A DNA stretch of 64,000 nt, from assembly GCF_000143415.4 (NCBI RefSeq), contig NW_003314267.1:3460387-3524386 (forward strand). The letters are read 5' to 3'. The notes beneath the pieces were generated by a model. That model had not been told where the DNA came from. It made no database searches and saw only the letters and a list, made by a program, of their open reading frames with translations. How positions within the stretch are numbered: position 1 is the first letter of the stretch; each line of letters starts with the position of its first letter. Below are positions 25,266-34,770 of the stretch, in pieces. The position numbers and the translations under genes were made by a program. This DNA comes from Selaginella moellendorffii. Taxonomy: Eukaryota; Streptophyta; Lycopodiopsida; Selaginellales; Selaginellaceae.

Positions 25266-25324
25266 ATTTGGTATTGAAGCCTTTTCCTCAGTTCTAGCGA
25301 AGGATAGAGGCGGATTGCTGGGAG

Positions 25325-26711
25325 ATGGCAAAGGCAGGACGTAAGCGAACCCAGGTGGAGACAGAACCCCTGCTAGAGCTGGAGCCTCCAGTCGAACAAG
25401 AGGCTATGGATGAGGAATCCTTGCATGAGGAGGACTCCAGTGAGGAAACTTCCAAACATGAGTCCAGTGGCAAGGTTTAGTCGTCCAAGGCTCGATTGGA
25501 CATTCTAGAAGGACAATTGGCGCAGACCAATGCTCTGCTGGAGACTCTCGTACACAAGCTAAAGCGTGATGAGAAGCGAAAGAAAAAGTGAAAGACTGCG
25601 GATGCTAGTAGCGTAGAAGGTGCGGACCCTTCGGCGGACTGAGGCAAAACTAGACAAGGTTGAATAGACCGAAGTTGAATCAGTCCCTCAGGCAGTTCTC
25701 AAGTACAAACCAAAGCCCCCACCGGTCTTGAAGGGAGTGAACGACTATAAGGTGGTGGAGGATTGGTTTTACGATATGGAGGACTACTTCCGAGCGTTAC
25801 GGTTACCAAGCTCAGAGAAGGTCCCATGTGCAAAACCATACTTGGCAGATAATGCCAAGTCTTGGTGGAGAACAATAGAGGCTAACGAAGGACCAGTGGC
25901 CACTTGGGAAATGATGAAGGCGAGGATCCGTGCAACTTACGTTCCTCCGAATGCTACTCTGCATCTAAGGGACAAGCTGAGTAGGCTGAAGCAGACTAGA
26001 ACCATTCAGGAGCATATGAATGGGTTTATGGCAAAGAGGATTCTTGTCACGGACATGGGGGATATGGATGCGTTCCATGCCTTCATATCAAGTTTGCAAA
26101 CCTGGGCTCGTGGTGAGGTGATGCGTTGGAACCCAACCAACTACAAGGAAGTGTTGGATGCGGCCATCAAGGTGCATTTTAATAATAACCTGCGAAAAGG
26201 GAACACGACGGGGTCGGGGTCCACATTTAGCAAAGGGGCCAAACCAAGGGGAATGTATAGGAGAGGGAAATTCAAAAAGAGTTTCTTTAAGAATGAGTCC
26301 TCGGGGTTCCGAAAAGGTAAATCCGGTGGCCAGCGAGCGAGTATGTGGGGGAGTCAAGCAAAAAGAGACAAACCCATGGATAAGAAGGTCAAGTCGTATA
26401 GCAGTGTGGGAAACAATGTATGCTACAACTGCGGTGAAGTGGGACACTTTTCAAGAGAATGTCCCTACCCGAAGAAGGCTAGAGCCAATATGGCCATTAA
26501 GTTGGGTGAAGTCCAAACTGAGGTATGTAATCCAGTCCCTAACTCAAAGTTACTCATTACACGAGCAACTTTGGTAAAGAGTCATTTGCGACATCTACTA
26601 GCCCTCCAAGGGAAGCTCGAAGGTAGCTTTGTTAAGATCTTTATTGACACGAGTGCTTTGGATAATTTTGTGGCTGCAGATATAGTCCGGCAAGCCGGAC
26701 TAATGGTGTAG
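25325..26711 (+). pseudogene. gypsy gag-protease start, inner element
   Basis: An ATG at 25325, 60 bases after the LTR, opens a charged N-terminal segment broken by in-frame TAG and TGA codons. From 25728 the frame is open for 327 residues. It holds a capsid-like region (residues 1-150; conserved-looking 'NAKSWW'), a basic linker and a CCHC zinc knuckle CYNCGEVGHFSREC at about residues 229-242. It then enters the retroviral-type protease, whose motif here is DTSAL rather than DTGA/DSGA. The frame ends at TAG 26709-26711 in the protease and coding similarity continues after it. Gag would form the particle and package the RNA. Confidence 0.85.
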
Positions 26712-28544
26712 CGGCTAGGCGAACCAAGGACTATAGAGTTTGTTCAAGGTAGCCAAAGCACTAATGAGGTACTTCGACAAGCGAGAGTTGAAGTAGGGAC
26801 ATGGAAAGTATACATGGATTTCACCGTGTTGGACATGGCAGGATTTGACGTGATCTTCGGAATGGATTGGTTCAATCGGTTCGTGGTAGCCCTGCATGGA
26901 CAAGGTAGGAAGCTTGTGGTACTGGCGAATGCCCAAGGGAGAAGATCTAGAGTGGAGGCCCAAGATCTAAAGGTAGGGCAAAGCAAGGCCAAAGAATCCT
27001 GCTTAAACTTGGTGTCCACGGGAGGACAACTCACTAAAGGAACTAAGGTAGCATTTTTGTGCTTACTCTTGGTGAAGAGTGACAAAAAGATTGGAACAGA
27101 AGAAGTACCTTTAGTGATCCAGCGGGTGTTGGACCAATTCCAGGATACCATGCCGGAGGAGTTACCAGCGGGGTTGCCCTCCGCACGACCGATAGAACAT
27201 AAGATTGAGCTGGTCGAGGGTGCTAAGGCGGTGGTTCGTCCCCCCTATCGTTTGAACGAAAAAGAACTCGAGGAGCTCAAGCGCCAACTAGAGGAGTTGG
27301 TGGACAAAGGGTATGTTAGGTTGAGCAAGTCGCCGTATGGGGCGCTGGTGTTATTTGTGAAAAAGAAAGATGGATCTATACGCATGTGCATAGACTACTG
27401 GTTGCTCAACAAATATACAAAGAAGAACAAGTACCCTTTGCCAAGGATTGAGGACCTGTTCGATAGGTTGGGAAAGGCAAAATACTTCTCGAGGATTGAC
27501 CTAAGGTCAGGATACTACCAGATCAAGGTAGCAGAGGAAGATGTCGAGAAGACAACCTGTCGAACCAAGTATGGGAGCTTTGAGTTTCTAGTGATACCCT
27601 TTGGGCTGTATAATGCACTGGCAACGTTTTCGGCGTTGATGAACCATATCTTTGTACCCTATCTAGATCACTTCGTAGTCGTCTATATCGACAACATCCT
27701 GATCTATAGCGAGATGCTAGAGGATCATGCCGAATACTTGGTGAAGGTGTTTGAGAAGCTAAGGGAACACAAGCTGTATGCTAAAGAGAGCAAATGTGAC
27801 TTTGCTCAACAAAAGGTAAAGTTTCTCGGGCATGTGGTGGGCAAGGACGGGTTCAAGGTGCACCCTGAGAAGGTCCAAGCGATCCAGGATTGGGAGCAAC
27901 CATCGAATGTACACGAGTTAAGGGCATTCTTGGGGCTATGCAATTACTACCGAAAGTTTATCAGACACTATTCGAGAGTAGCCCTACCCTTAACGGACCA
28001 AACAGGAAAAGAGAAGATGGTATGGACAGGGGAATGCGAGGCGGCATTCGTCCACCTCAAAGGGAAGTTGAGGAAGGCTCCCGTGTTGGCATTACCAGAC
28101 TTTGGTAAGGACTTCGAGGTAGAAACGGACGCTTCAGACTTTGCATTGGGTGCAGTTTTGAAGCAAGACAACCATCCAATAGCGTTCTTCTTGAAGAAGT
28201 TGGACAAGGCTCAAAGGAACTGGCCTGCCCACGAGAAGGAACTGTTTGCGGTGGTCAAGGCGCTCAAGGAGTGTCGACACTACCTTGGGAGACACTTCAA
28301 GGTTTACACGGATAATGTGGCAACGAAACACTTCTTGTCACAGCCCGACCTGAGAGGGAAACAGGATCGGTGGGCCAATGCCTTGGCCGAGTTTGATTGC
28401 GAGATTTTGTACAAGCCTGGGAAGAGCAACATTGTGGTAGATGTGCTGAGTCGAAAAGCGAGCTTGAATTTGGCGATATCCAGTGTGACAGCAACCTTTT
28501 GGGACGATGTGTGGACAGCATATGAGAATGATGGTCTAGCACAA
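26712..28544 (+). pseudogene. gypsy protease end, RT and RNase H, inner element
   Basis: The protease C-terminal part includes GMDWF near 26860. The main frame runs to the insertion point. RT motifs visible are [12 protein letters not shown], the [13 protein letters not shown] block, and the active-site box [10 protein letters not shown], where the second catalytic Asp is Asn (GAC to AAC). RNase H follows with [21 protein letters not shown] and [10 protein letters not shown], ending near DVLSRK. The reading frame is cut at 28544 by the DNA transposon; its last residues come from transposon sequence. A stop at 26709 separates it from gag. Confidence 0.9.
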
Positions 28545-28568
28545 AAGCTCTATTTTGTTAAAGTGGGA
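28545..28568 (+). repeat. left terminal inverted repeat
   Basis: 24 bp, one mismatch (T for C at position 12) with the right end. It is followed within 25 bp by an inverted 'tcccact' motif, probably part of the transposase recognition region. Confidence 0.92.
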
Positions 28569-29184
28569 ATTGTCATTATCCCACTTGTAAAATAAGGTTT
28601 CCAAACCTTTATATAGTATATAAATATAACAAAATTCAACTGCATTGAGGCACATGCCATTTTATTTTAAACAAGGAAATGTCTACTCAATCACTTCTCC
28701 TCCCCCTGCCACTACTTCACCTCTCTCTTCTCCTTGTCATCGTCGTCCAATTTCTTTCCATCCTTTTAATATTGGCTCAGTTGCTCCGAGTCTAGGTGGA
28801 GCCCAAGTCCCCATTCAATTTTTACTTTCCCCTTATTAATAAAACAACTTCGTAGACTTCCAATAACATGCTGTAACACTTCTAGTATAATGCAAATCCT
28901 CTCAAAGAATTGTCTTTTAATATTAATACAATGGCATGGAACCCCATGCCATAATAAGTTACATTTTTAAATAAATACATGCCATCTTAGACTGTTATTT
29001 TTTGCCTCCAACGCCTATACAATAATCTTGGAATTTCATCACTCTCCACACTATCAGGATTTAAACCCAATAGTAATGCCATCTCTTCTCTAATACGTCC
29101 ACGCTCATGTTCAGTGGTCGAAGAACCCATTCGGTTGAGTAGATTATGGAGATGCGGATAGTGCTTGGCTAGACAATATACATG
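28569..29184. other. left subterminal region of the transposon
   Basis: No gene. It contains one full palindrome copy (28931-28952) and two half-copies near 28646-28661 and 28976-28986. It lies just downstream of the minus-strand gene, so its 3' UTR and polyadenylation site should be here. Confidence 0.5.
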
Positions 29185-29866
29185 CTATAAATGATGACTG
29201 GTGTCTGTCCGATCAAATGGCTTCTGATATACCGTTCCATCTGCCATTTGGTTGATTTCTGCAGCCACCTCCTGAACTGGCCGGTTCTCTATCACCATCG
29301 TTCCAAGCCGTTTTGCAAGGTCCCCCAGAACATACGGTTTCTTCTCCCTAGTTTCCATACTGCAAGAGATGGGGTGCACTGCATATGTGTGCGTGTTTGC
29401 TGCAGTTTTAATCGGCGAGTCATCGATGATGAGGATTTCACTTGACCTAGCAGTCCGGTTCATCACTACAGCCTCTGGCTTGACGAAGATGGGCTTGCTA
29501 CCCCTCACATGGACCATAGTCAAGCAATCCTCCTGCGTTAGGAGAAAGTCAAATGGTAATATTACTCGTGTCTGATCGTGCATCATCTGTAGCAACGTTA
29601 ATGCATTGTGGCGCATCATGGATGTCCAAACTCCCAATTGCAAATTGAACCCGGCCCTCTGTTTTAAGTGTCGCATGGTCATTATTAGATCCCGCAGTTT
29701 CTCCCGTGTGATTAATGTGAATCTGTCTCTTTTGACCAACTTGCGACCGCAGGCTTTGGAGGGTGCAGTGACATTTGAGGATGAGCCACGCTCATGGGAG
29801 AAAAGGACACCGTTCAAATCAAAAATGATACAGTACCTTCGCCGTGACTCTGAAATGAAATGCGTC
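29185..29866 (-). CDS. last exon: FCP1/NIF-like HAD phosphatase domain
   Basis: An open frame of about 227 codons follows a good acceptor (CATTTCATTTCAG) near 29866. Motif I reads IIFDLNGVLF, where catalytically active family members have DxDxT, so the second Asp is Asn. The motif II region has GVWTSM, and the final acidic motif is LIIDDSPIKTA. These are the landmarks of the NIF/FCP1 type of HAD phosphatases that act on the RNA polymerase II tail and similar proteins. The N for D change suggests a weak or inactive enzyme, or a binding role. The upstream exon ends in GATG|GTAAAATT and the frame carries across that 47-nt intron. Confidence 0.72.
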
Positions 29867-29912
29867 AGCATAAAAAATAGTACAAGTCAATTTTACCATC
29901 TACAATATTAGC

Positions 29913-30482
29913 GAATGGTGCTCCCGATGGTCGTTGAGAGGGTTTTAGTCGAGGAAACGTGAAGGGCGGAAATACTCTCCTCTGTAATGTGGGGTCAATC
30001 GCATCCCATGGCGTGTGGGCACATGCCATTTCAGCTGTAGACTCTGGTACAACTGGCTCAACAGTGGCATGGGGTGGTTCCGATGGCATGTGATCACACG
30101 CCATTTCAGCTGGTGCCTCCGTTGGCAAAGTGGACATGACCAAACAGGCAGCAGGGGCGGTGTAGGGAGGTTCCAATGGCGCGTAGTCAGACGATTGGGC
30201 ACACGTTGAGTCCGTTGGAAATGAGGATACGACCGGCTCGGCGGCTGGGGCGGCCTCATGCGGGTCCAATGGCGCCTGGTCACCGTCAGTTGGATATGTG
30301 GACAAGATTGACTCAGTGGTATGGGCAGCATCAAGTGGAGCGTGGTCAGCTTGCTTGGCGTTGATATGGATAGTAGCCTCCACCAACTCTGATGACTCTT
30401 GCAGGCAAGTAGAGTCCACTGGCAGATCCATATGCATGTCCAAGTATCTCCCTTCGATTGAGATGGTATCCTCCCGTGCTAC
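29913..30482 (-). CDS. Pro/Thr/Ala-rich repeat exon of the minus-strand gene
   Basis: This open exon lies between acceptor TTTTTAGTAG near 30483 and donor GATG|GTAAAA near 29912. It encodes degenerate repeats of about 25-30 residues built on 'APLEPP...AAxxVVSTxPTD'. Two palindrome copies (30008-30029 and 30083-30104) are read in frame and give the local peptides EMACAHTPW and EMACDHMPS. The segment looks like a flexible linker before the phosphatase domain. No enzymatic role is evident. Confidence 0.65.
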
Positions 30483-30753
30483 TAAAAACAAACTCATTAG
30501 CACATTAAATCGACTATACTATATTTACCATCAACTGCTATTGAGGAACTAGGACCGATATCACTTGGGCGCACTGTTGATTCTGAAGGATTGGACATAC
30601 GTTTCGACCCTTGCTTGGCACTATCCTTCCTCGACACTAAAGGCTAGAGTTTGTAAATTCAACTGAATAATCTCTACTTACCATTTGCTCTGCGACCTAC
30701 ATGGACAATGTTAGAAATGGTAAAAGGTTAGGAATGGATGTACTATTATTTAC

Positions 30754-31082
30754 CTAATGGTTTGTCTTGTATGACCTTCCTCTGCTGCTCTTTGGCCACC
30801 TCAGGCTGGCCATTGTCGTCATCATCGTCGTCGTCGTTATTGTGATCGTCACCATTGTGAGGACCATCCAAGTCCTCTTCGTCCTCCTCTTCTTCGTCCT
30901 CCTCTTCTTTGTCCTCCTCTTCGTCCTTCTGCTCTTCCTGCTCATTATCTTTCTCTGGCTCCTCATCCCCCTCCTGCATTTCTTCCATAGGCTGCTCAGG
31001 CTGGATGGCTTATTCTTCCAGGACCATCTTGGGAAAATCATCTGGCCGAATCTCCATCTCAAAATACAAGACATCCATAACC
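30754..31082 (-). CDS. acidic linker exon of the minus-strand gene
   Basis: It starts after acceptor ACTAAAACAG near 31083, with the local peptide VLYFEMEIRPDDFPKM. An in-frame TAA (about 31012, one step from CAA) follows, then a run of more than 60 mostly Glu/Asp residues ending QDKPLG at donor ATTAG|GTAAAT. Such acidic tracts are common in chromatin-associated proteins. The codon-repeat plus-strand frames over it (Ser- or Leu-rich) are shadows. Confidence 0.6.
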
Positions 31083-31304
31083 TGTTTTAGTGCGTGACCT
31101 AGGACCGATCCTCACCCGACTATCTTAACATGGTTTCTGCATGTTCTTGCACCCTTCGAAGACAACAAAATGAGAAAAACGTGGCCCTAACTTGAAAAGC
31201 ATCCCTCATCCATTGTACCTCTCCATTGAGATTGGGGAAGGGGAGTCCGCCTTAGGAATCTGAGTCAGGAGGTGGTGACTGGCTGCTTTCACTCAGCCCT
31301 TGAT

Positions 31305-31351
31305 CTGCAATGAATGGCATGAGCACACATGCCATAACCGCGAGGCATTAC
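31305..31351 (-). other. 47-nt candidate intron holding the palindrome
   Basis: On the minus strand it begins GTAATGCC and ends CATTCATTGCAG, and the palindrome fills 31314-31335. Removing it joins ...AAG ATG ATA G to AT CAA GGG in an open frame. Reading through would add a shifted, unconvincing stretch. Confidence 0.7.
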
Positions 31352-31495
31352 CTATCATCTTTTCGTTGCCCTTCTTCCTTTTCGAATCAAACACCTCTGA
31401 TCCCGACGACTGTCCAACATGCTTTCACTTTTTATGACCACTGTCAGTTTGAGCTTGGCTGGTGCTTGCCTGTTTTGCCTTTGAAGAAGTGTCTC

Positions 31496-31544
31496 CTACA
31501 AGGAATGGCATGAGACCACACGCCATTGCAAATGTAATTTGTAC
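31496..31544 (-). other. 49-nt candidate intron holding the palindrome
   Basis: On the minus strand it begins GTACAAAT and ends CCTTGTAG, with the palindrome at 31505-31526. It lies in phase 1 and links two open, basic, low-complexity exons in a continuous frame (apart from one TGA, one step from CGA). Confidence 0.7.
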
Positions 31545-31634
31545 CTCCTTTTTTCCTATTGCTTGTCTGTTTGTCCTTCTTCGACGCGCCACTAGTGCGC
31601 TTTTCAGTCCTCGTGTCTAAATATTCACAACGAT

Positions 31635-31672
31635 CTATAATCAAAATGGCGTGAGGCCTCACGTGACCTTAC
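31635..31672 (-). other. 38-nt candidate intron made almost entirely of the palindrome
   Basis: On the minus strand it begins GTAAGG and ends GATTATAG, and the palindrome at 31646-31667 fills most of it. Reading through meets TGA inside it, whereas removal keeps the frame (CAA G|AT CGT). At 38 nt it is extremely short for a plant spliceosomal intron. Confidence 0.6.
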
Positions 31673-31802
31673 CTTGTGCAGGTTGTGAGCTCGGCCCAAC
31701 ATGGGTATCTTCAACAGTAGCTGTTAACGCCGTTTCAGCATCTGGGGGTGGCCACGCTGCTGCATACAGAGCTTGTGAGATAACATTTAAACTTAAAGTG
31801 CG

Positions 31803-31975
31803 TACTCACCAGGTTCGCAGAGAAGATACTGTTTTTCTTTGGCAACTGTAATTATATGCTCCATTGAAGTCACCTCTTCAATGGAGTTTGTCACCGCAAC
31901 ACACGGGACACCCTTGAGTAGTGCGCTCGAAAGAATAGTCCGCCGCAGTTGTACTCGACAACGCATTTGCCCTTG
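31803..31975 (-). CDS. exon fragment beside the assembly gap, methyltransferase-like pattern
   Basis: One minus-strand frame is open from the gap edge to a donor near 31810 (GAACCTG|GTGAGT). The local pattern LLKGVPCVAVTNS followed by MEHII resembles the end of DNA N-methyltransferases, where a 'GxxxAALxxGR-x-CxAxExS' segment precedes a helix. With only about 50 residues and a gap upstream, the family call is weak. If right, the gene would combine ParB-like and methyltransferase parts, a pairing known from phage and mobile-element proteins. Confidence 0.35.
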
Positions 31976-32075
31976 NNNNNNNNNNNNNNNNNNNNNNNNN
32001 NNNNNNNNNNNNNNNNNNNNNNNNNNNNNNNNNNNNNNNNNNNNNNNNNNNNNNNNNNNNNNNNNNNNNNNNNNN
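31976..32075. other. assembly gap (100 N)
   Basis: Exactly 100 N, a conventional gap size, so the true length is unknown. It removes part of the minus-strand gene just after the ParB-like exon group. Confidence 0.99.
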
Positions 32076-32167
32076 TTTCCCATGCTGCACCTGGAGCTTT
32101 CTTTGGATTCGAAAGCTCTATAGCCGTCTTTAGTTCCTCAGGCACGGGTAAATTGACCTCCCTCAGA

Positions 32168-34435
32168 TCAATTTGATCGGCCTTGTCCAAACGAAGCTGG
32201 GAAGTCACTCCAATCCCACTCTGCTGTAGGACCAATAACAAGGGCGAGTGTGAAGATGCGGACATTCGTCGGTATCTTCTTCTTAGCCATTATCCCATGG
32301 ATCTCCCGCATCTCCTTGCCTTTCAACCGAGCCTTCACCTCGTTCAAGGCCTTCCAGAACTTGTGATAGGATTCAGAGTCATAGATCATATAGTGGACTG
32401 AAGATTCCACCTCCGCAAATCCCACCATTAAGTCAATGATGGAGCTGACTTCGTTTGCATGAGTGATCTCCTCATTTGTGAAGTCCATCACACAAAAGAT
32501 GTTCTTGACCTGCTCATCTCCACGGGAAACGATGCTCCTCCACCTTTGATCCTCATCCGAATTCACGTATACCCGGTAAGGTTCTCGATAGGCCTCTGCT
32601 GCGGGGTCGAGCTGTTTCTGAAGCCGGCAGTCGACATCCCTCTTAATGAAATTTGGATACTGATCCAACTTCTCAGCTTTACTTTTCGTGGCATCCCGCA
32701 GCAGATCGATGAACTTGGGGGCCCCCTTCACGTACTCGTCGATGTCTTCATTTGACAACTCCAGCGCTTCTATCATCTCTTGGGTGGTGTCGATGCTCAC
32801 CCTCTCCATGGCCACTTGCTTGAAGATCCAATCCTTCAATAGCGCACGAGCTCTCAGAGTCGTGCACAAGTCCTCGTATGTCACAATATGGCCGGGAGTC
32901 ATTTTGGTCTTGTTGAAGACTACCTCACCACGTAGAAGAGCATTAGCCACTGTCAGAAGGTCGTCGTCGTCTAGAGACCGCGAGAAACGCAAGGCGTTGA
33001 GCTTCAAATCATTGGGCTTCCGGCCGTCCTCCACACCCATTGAGTTTAGCAACTCCTCGTCATGGTACCTCCTCAACACATCTACCCATTTGTCAAAAAC
33101 AACTTTTGTCGCGAGTAGAATGTTATGGATGCTGAGTGTGTCATTGACCCCCAGTGTTTTCGAGAGAAGACTCGAGAATTCCTGCAATGGAAATGGCGTG
33201 AGGCCACATGCTATGCCACATGCAACAAGGCTTACCTGCCAAGCGCTAGTTGCTAGTGCACGTCCTTGTCCTGGTTTTTGTGGATTCTTTAGTTGAACCC
33301 AGAGCTTCCGTGTTCGTGCCAATGTTTCATGCAGACCCAATTTGTAGCACGTTTCTTGCTTGACATTCTGCGCGTGGGAGATGTATATGATAGATCGAAG
33401 GGGCGAGTTGCCTTTTATCAGGCGGACAACTCTTGTCTTGAAGACTTTCTTCACCTCCTTGCCCACCATAATATCCACAACTATCTCTTGCATCGCCAAG
33501 CTAGAATGCTGCCCGGAGACGGCATAGAACCGGATGTTCTGATCGTCCAACACCTTCCTATTGATCAAGTCTGGAAACCTCATCTCACCCTTCATTGTTC
33601 GGTAGTAGGGGATCACGTCTGCGATGTCAGGTGTTACTGGACTTGCCAGCATCTTCTGCTTCAGTTTCTCCACCCACTCATCAGATACTAGCGTGTGGTT
33701 GTATTTGCTTTGGATGTCGATACGGCTCACGTCGATTGTATATACTTTGTTGGAATAGTAACAAGTACTATTATCTGCGATGATTTTTGCTACCTCTTCT
33801 TGCTCTTTCTGCTCTTTGCGGCTCTTCTTTTTGATGGGTGTAGTGTTCGAACCCGAGGCAATGGCATCACCGAGTAGCTTCTTTTTTGGAGAAGGAGAGT
33901 CAGACGTCGGCTTGAGCTTGACCACCCTTTTCTACTTCGGGGTAGTTTCCAGATCGACCCCCTTCCTCTTCGCTTTGTGAACTGGAGGCACTCTCAACAG
34001 CTCAATGCTGGAATATAGTTTTTGAACATCGCCATAGGTGAGGTCCGTGGATTCCATGTGATCTTCATAGACCCGCAGCGTCTTTGAAATTGTGGGCCTC
34101 CTAGACAACCTCTCCCTAGCTCCCTCTAGGAATTCCTCATAACCACTGCCCCCCTCCGGGAAGCCGCTAGGATGTGCAAGGTGGATCTTGAAGGCAGACG
34201 CTGTCTCTACCATAAGTGCCAGTCCATATTCTTGCATGGAACTGTATGGAGTGTCTGTCACTTGGATGAGGATCCCCATGCATTCTTTTCTCCCACCATC
34301 TGTGTTGTACAGCCTCAGATCCTCGCCTTCCATCCCGAAAGTCCAACTGGTGAGCTCCTCCCCCTTCTCTGCATCCACATTGATAGTGGCTGGAAGAAGA
34401 ATGCAATTCCTCTCCTGTTCAGAAATGCACAACAA
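32168..34435 (-). pseudogene. ParB-like exon group of the minus-strand gene
   Basis: Two open segments (33932-34435 and 32168-33925) are in one frame, separated by a single TAG (33932-33934, one step from CAG). The first segment follows an acceptor near 34421 and has no domain I recognise. The second starts with a Lys/Ser-rich stretch, then the ParB/sulfiredoxin-like 'VSGQHSSLAMQEI' region, then a largely helical region ending 'GPTAEWDWSDFP'. A 54-nt in-frame candidate intron (33182-33235) holds the palindrome. Near 32165-32185 coding similarity appears to slip into another frame ('DLREVNLPVPEELKTA'), suggesting a small indel before the gap. ParB-type domains bind DNA or nucleotides; here that role is inference. 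Confidence 0.6.
33182..33235 (-). other. 54-nt candidate intron holding the palindrome
   Basis: The donor TGGCAG|GTAAGC and acceptor TTTCCATTGCAG|GAATTC are strong. The palindrome is at 33193-33214, with a partial second copy beside it. The length is a multiple of three and has no stop, so the simple open frame runs through it; the splice signals argue that it is removed. Confidence 0.75.
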
Positions 34436-34770
34436 TTAGAGTTGACAGATGAAAAGCTAGCAGCTGGAAATAACGTGAGGCTACATGCCATTCACCACTG
34501 CATCATATGTCTTGAGGCTGCATCCTAAGATGGTGTGAGGCTACACGCCATCTATAACCGGACTGCACTCGAGAGCCCAATCGGTGCATGTCAATGTTGC
34601 TACTGAATGGCATGTGGCCTCATGCCATTTTCTACTTGGCCTAAAAGACTTACCATTTGAAGCCGAATGGAGGCGTGACAATCGAGGCCGGACTCGCTGG
34701 CAAATGTGCACTGTGTGTGTAGCGGATCGTAGCAGCAAGGCTACTCTGCCACTTACAGTTGGAGAGTGGC
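34430..34770 (-). other. 5' region of the minus-strand gene with three palindromes
   Basis: Three palindrome copies (about 34470-34491, 34530-34551, 34607-34628) lie between a donor near 34654 and an acceptor near 34421. Each is closely flanked by GT on its upstream side and AG on its downstream side in minus-strand sense. The stretch could therefore hold two tiny leader exons or be one longer intron. No start codon is convincing. Confidence 0.45.

Larger units (their letters stand above)
29185..34654 (-). pseudogene. multi-exon transposon gene: ParB-like N-part, FCP1/NIF-like phosphatase C-part
   Basis: Candidate exons run from a donor at about 34654 (CAAATG|GTAAGT) down to the stop at 29185. 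The N-terminal exon group (34435-32168) has a sulfiredoxin/ParB-like signature 'YAVSGQHSSLAMQEI'. Next come a possible methyltransferase-like piece broken by an assembly gap, small basic exons, an acidic Glu/Asp linker (30746-30988), a Pro/Thr-rich repeat exon (29913-30482) and a C-terminal HAD domain. Introns are 38-57 nt with GT...AG ends and several hold the palindrome. In-frame TAG, TGA and TAA codons interrupt it, each one C-to-T step from a sense codon. The function is unknown; as a cargo or accessory gene of the transposon it could act in DNA binding or transcription control. Confidence 0.7.

Noticed and set aside
30767-31097. Leu/Phe/Ser-rich plus-strand frames
   Set aside because: They are the complement of the acidic exon of the minus-strand transposon gene.
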